From assembly GCA_026770585.1 (NCBI GenBank), contig MU646802.1, forward strand, positions 237,625 through 253,606: a DNA stretch of 15,982 nucleotides. The letters run 5' to 3'. The notes beneath the pieces are model-generated. The model was not told the DNA's origin. It saw only the letters and a list, made by a program, of their open reading frames with translations, and did no database searches. The stretch is from Baffinella frigidus. Lineage: Eukaryota > Cryptophyceae > Cryptomonadales > Baffinellaceae. The first letter of the stretch is position 1. Every line of letters begins with the position of its first letter. The translations under genes and the position numbers were made by a program. Below are positions 15,250 through 15,982 of the stretch, piece after piece.

Positions 15250-15439
15250 CCACACGAGAATGCAAGAGGGGCCTATTTAGAACTATGATACTTTTGTGTG
15301 TGGCATTTTTGTAGTAACTTTCATTGCCCTTGGAGCCACTGAAGCCATGAGTAGGCCAGTTACGAGGTTGGAAACCCCATCCTAGTACAAAGTTTTACAA
15401 CCCCACATGTAAAAATGCCCCTCTAGCATTCTCGAGTGG
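15250..15439. mobile_element. MITE-like element, 190 bp, ~30-bp terminal inverted repeats
   Basis: CCACACGAGAATGCAAGAGG and the GGC after it pair with the inverse of GCCCCTCTAGCATTCTCGAG and TGG at the other end, with about four mismatches. The interior (TGTGGCATTTTTGTAGTAAC, CAGTTACGAGGTTGG) is non-coding. Confidence 0.75.
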
Positions 15440-15440
15440 C

Positions 15441-15580
15441 CTTGCTGTGTTTCAGTCTATTTGAGCTTGCCAATTTTCGCGAGCCCGGGCTCGTTCCCGC
15501 TTCAAAGTTGACGGCTTTGCACCGCAGGCCCAGCGTGTCAACTAAAGAATAGTCGGGCAACCCGAGTGATGCAGAGCTAG
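15441..15580 (+). mobile_element. Small inverted-repeat element, family B, copy 3
   Basis: 140 bp; GAGCCCGGGCTCGTTCCCGC, AATAGTCGGGCAACCCGAGT and the end GATGCAGAGCTAG match copies 1 and 2. Confidence 0.8.
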
Positions 15581-15681
15581 TCCTTCGCGGGCTGTGTCCC
15601 GCTCCAATGTTGAAGGCTTTGTACCACAGACCCAGCGTATCAGCTTGAGAATAGTCGGGCATCCCGAGTGAGGCAGAGCTG
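15581..15681 (+). mobile_element. Family B, 5'-truncated tandem copy
   Basis: It starts at GGCTGTGTCCCGCTCCAATG, lacks the first terminus, and ends GAGGCAGAGCTGG. It lies directly after copy 3. Confidence 0.75.
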
Positions 15682-15749
15682 GTCATTCTCCGCATCACGA
15701 ACCAACTTCTCGCTCCTTGCACCACCCGCACCCTGTCAGCCTAGGCCCG

Positions 15750-15806
15750 CCCTTCTTCTTCTTCTTCTTCTTCTTCTTCTTCTTCTTTTTCTTTTCTTTT
15801 CTTTCA
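15750..15806 (+). repeat. (CTT)n then (CTTTT)n microsatellite
   Basis: About 12 TTC units followed by CTTTT units. The remaining sequence to 15960 shows nothing supportable. Confidence 0.95.
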
Positions 15807-15961
15807 TCTTCTGTATTAACCTCGTAACGTCCCTGTAAACAGGTTCTAGGCCTATCCTACTTGTATGTACTGCCCATCTCCGTATTTAATATCATGTTGC
15901 CCCACCCCCTGCTGCATCCCAAGGTATTTGTTGCACCCTCCCTTGCTCCATCTCTAGGTAT

Positions 15962-15982
15962 CCCCCCCCCCCCCCCCCCCCC
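15962..15982 (+). repeat. Terminal run of 21 C
   Basis: The window ends in 21 or more C residues, probably a contig or read edge. Confidence 0.95.

Overview
The window looks like accessory-rich nuclear DNA from a eukaryotic alga, most likely of the green lineage. Its telomere-type repeat is CCCTAAA/TTTAGGG. Its genes are split into short, GC-rich exons with GT...AG introns, and the introns and intergenic DNA are full of degenerate telomere-like repeats and small inverted-repeat elements. A prasinophyte such as Cymbomonas would fit, but that is a guess from general character. No rRNA, tRNA, CRISPR or prokaryotic operon features were seen, and almost all long open frames are chance frames in repeats.

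Positions 1-6428 hold one split plus-strand gene whose 5' part lies outside the window. Seven exons (225-306, 1629-1712, 2876-2947, 4464-4565, 5347-5453, 5706-5838, 6009-6428) join in frame into about 332 codons. They encode the S2-S3 linker, S3, S4, S5, pore helix, selectivity filter (VGYGD), S6 and a calmodulin-binding-type C-terminus of a small-conductance (SK-type) calcium-activated potassium channel. Scattered among these exons are partial, slightly diverged copies of at least four of them. Several introns are largely degenerate CCCTAAA-like sequence.

Positions 6429-7720 are mostly degenerate telomere-like repeat. Positions 8672-9873 (minus strand) hold five phase-compatible exons of a gene I do not recognise. 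A 228-bp part of it is duplicated at 7957-8429, where the copy is split by a 245-bp insertion. Positions 10140-10420 are again telomere-like repeat. Positions 10510-12380 are a family of about 150-bp tandem repeats joined by AGGTCCTTT-type runs.

Positions 12486-13641 hold the start of a plus-strand gene for a probable secreted protein of right-handed beta-helix type (three exons visible, 3' end uncertain). Positions 13650-15700 are a patchwork of small inverted-repeat elements, including a family with CTAGCTCTG-type ends and a 42-bp perfect palindrome, plus microsatellites. The window ends in 21 C residues, probably a contig edge.

The most interesting points are the potassium-channel gene with repeated copies of its own exon edges, an isoleucine in place of the usual hydroxyl residue in its selectivity filter, an IQ motif at the calmodulin-binding site, and introns bounded at both ends by the same GT/AGGT tetramer.
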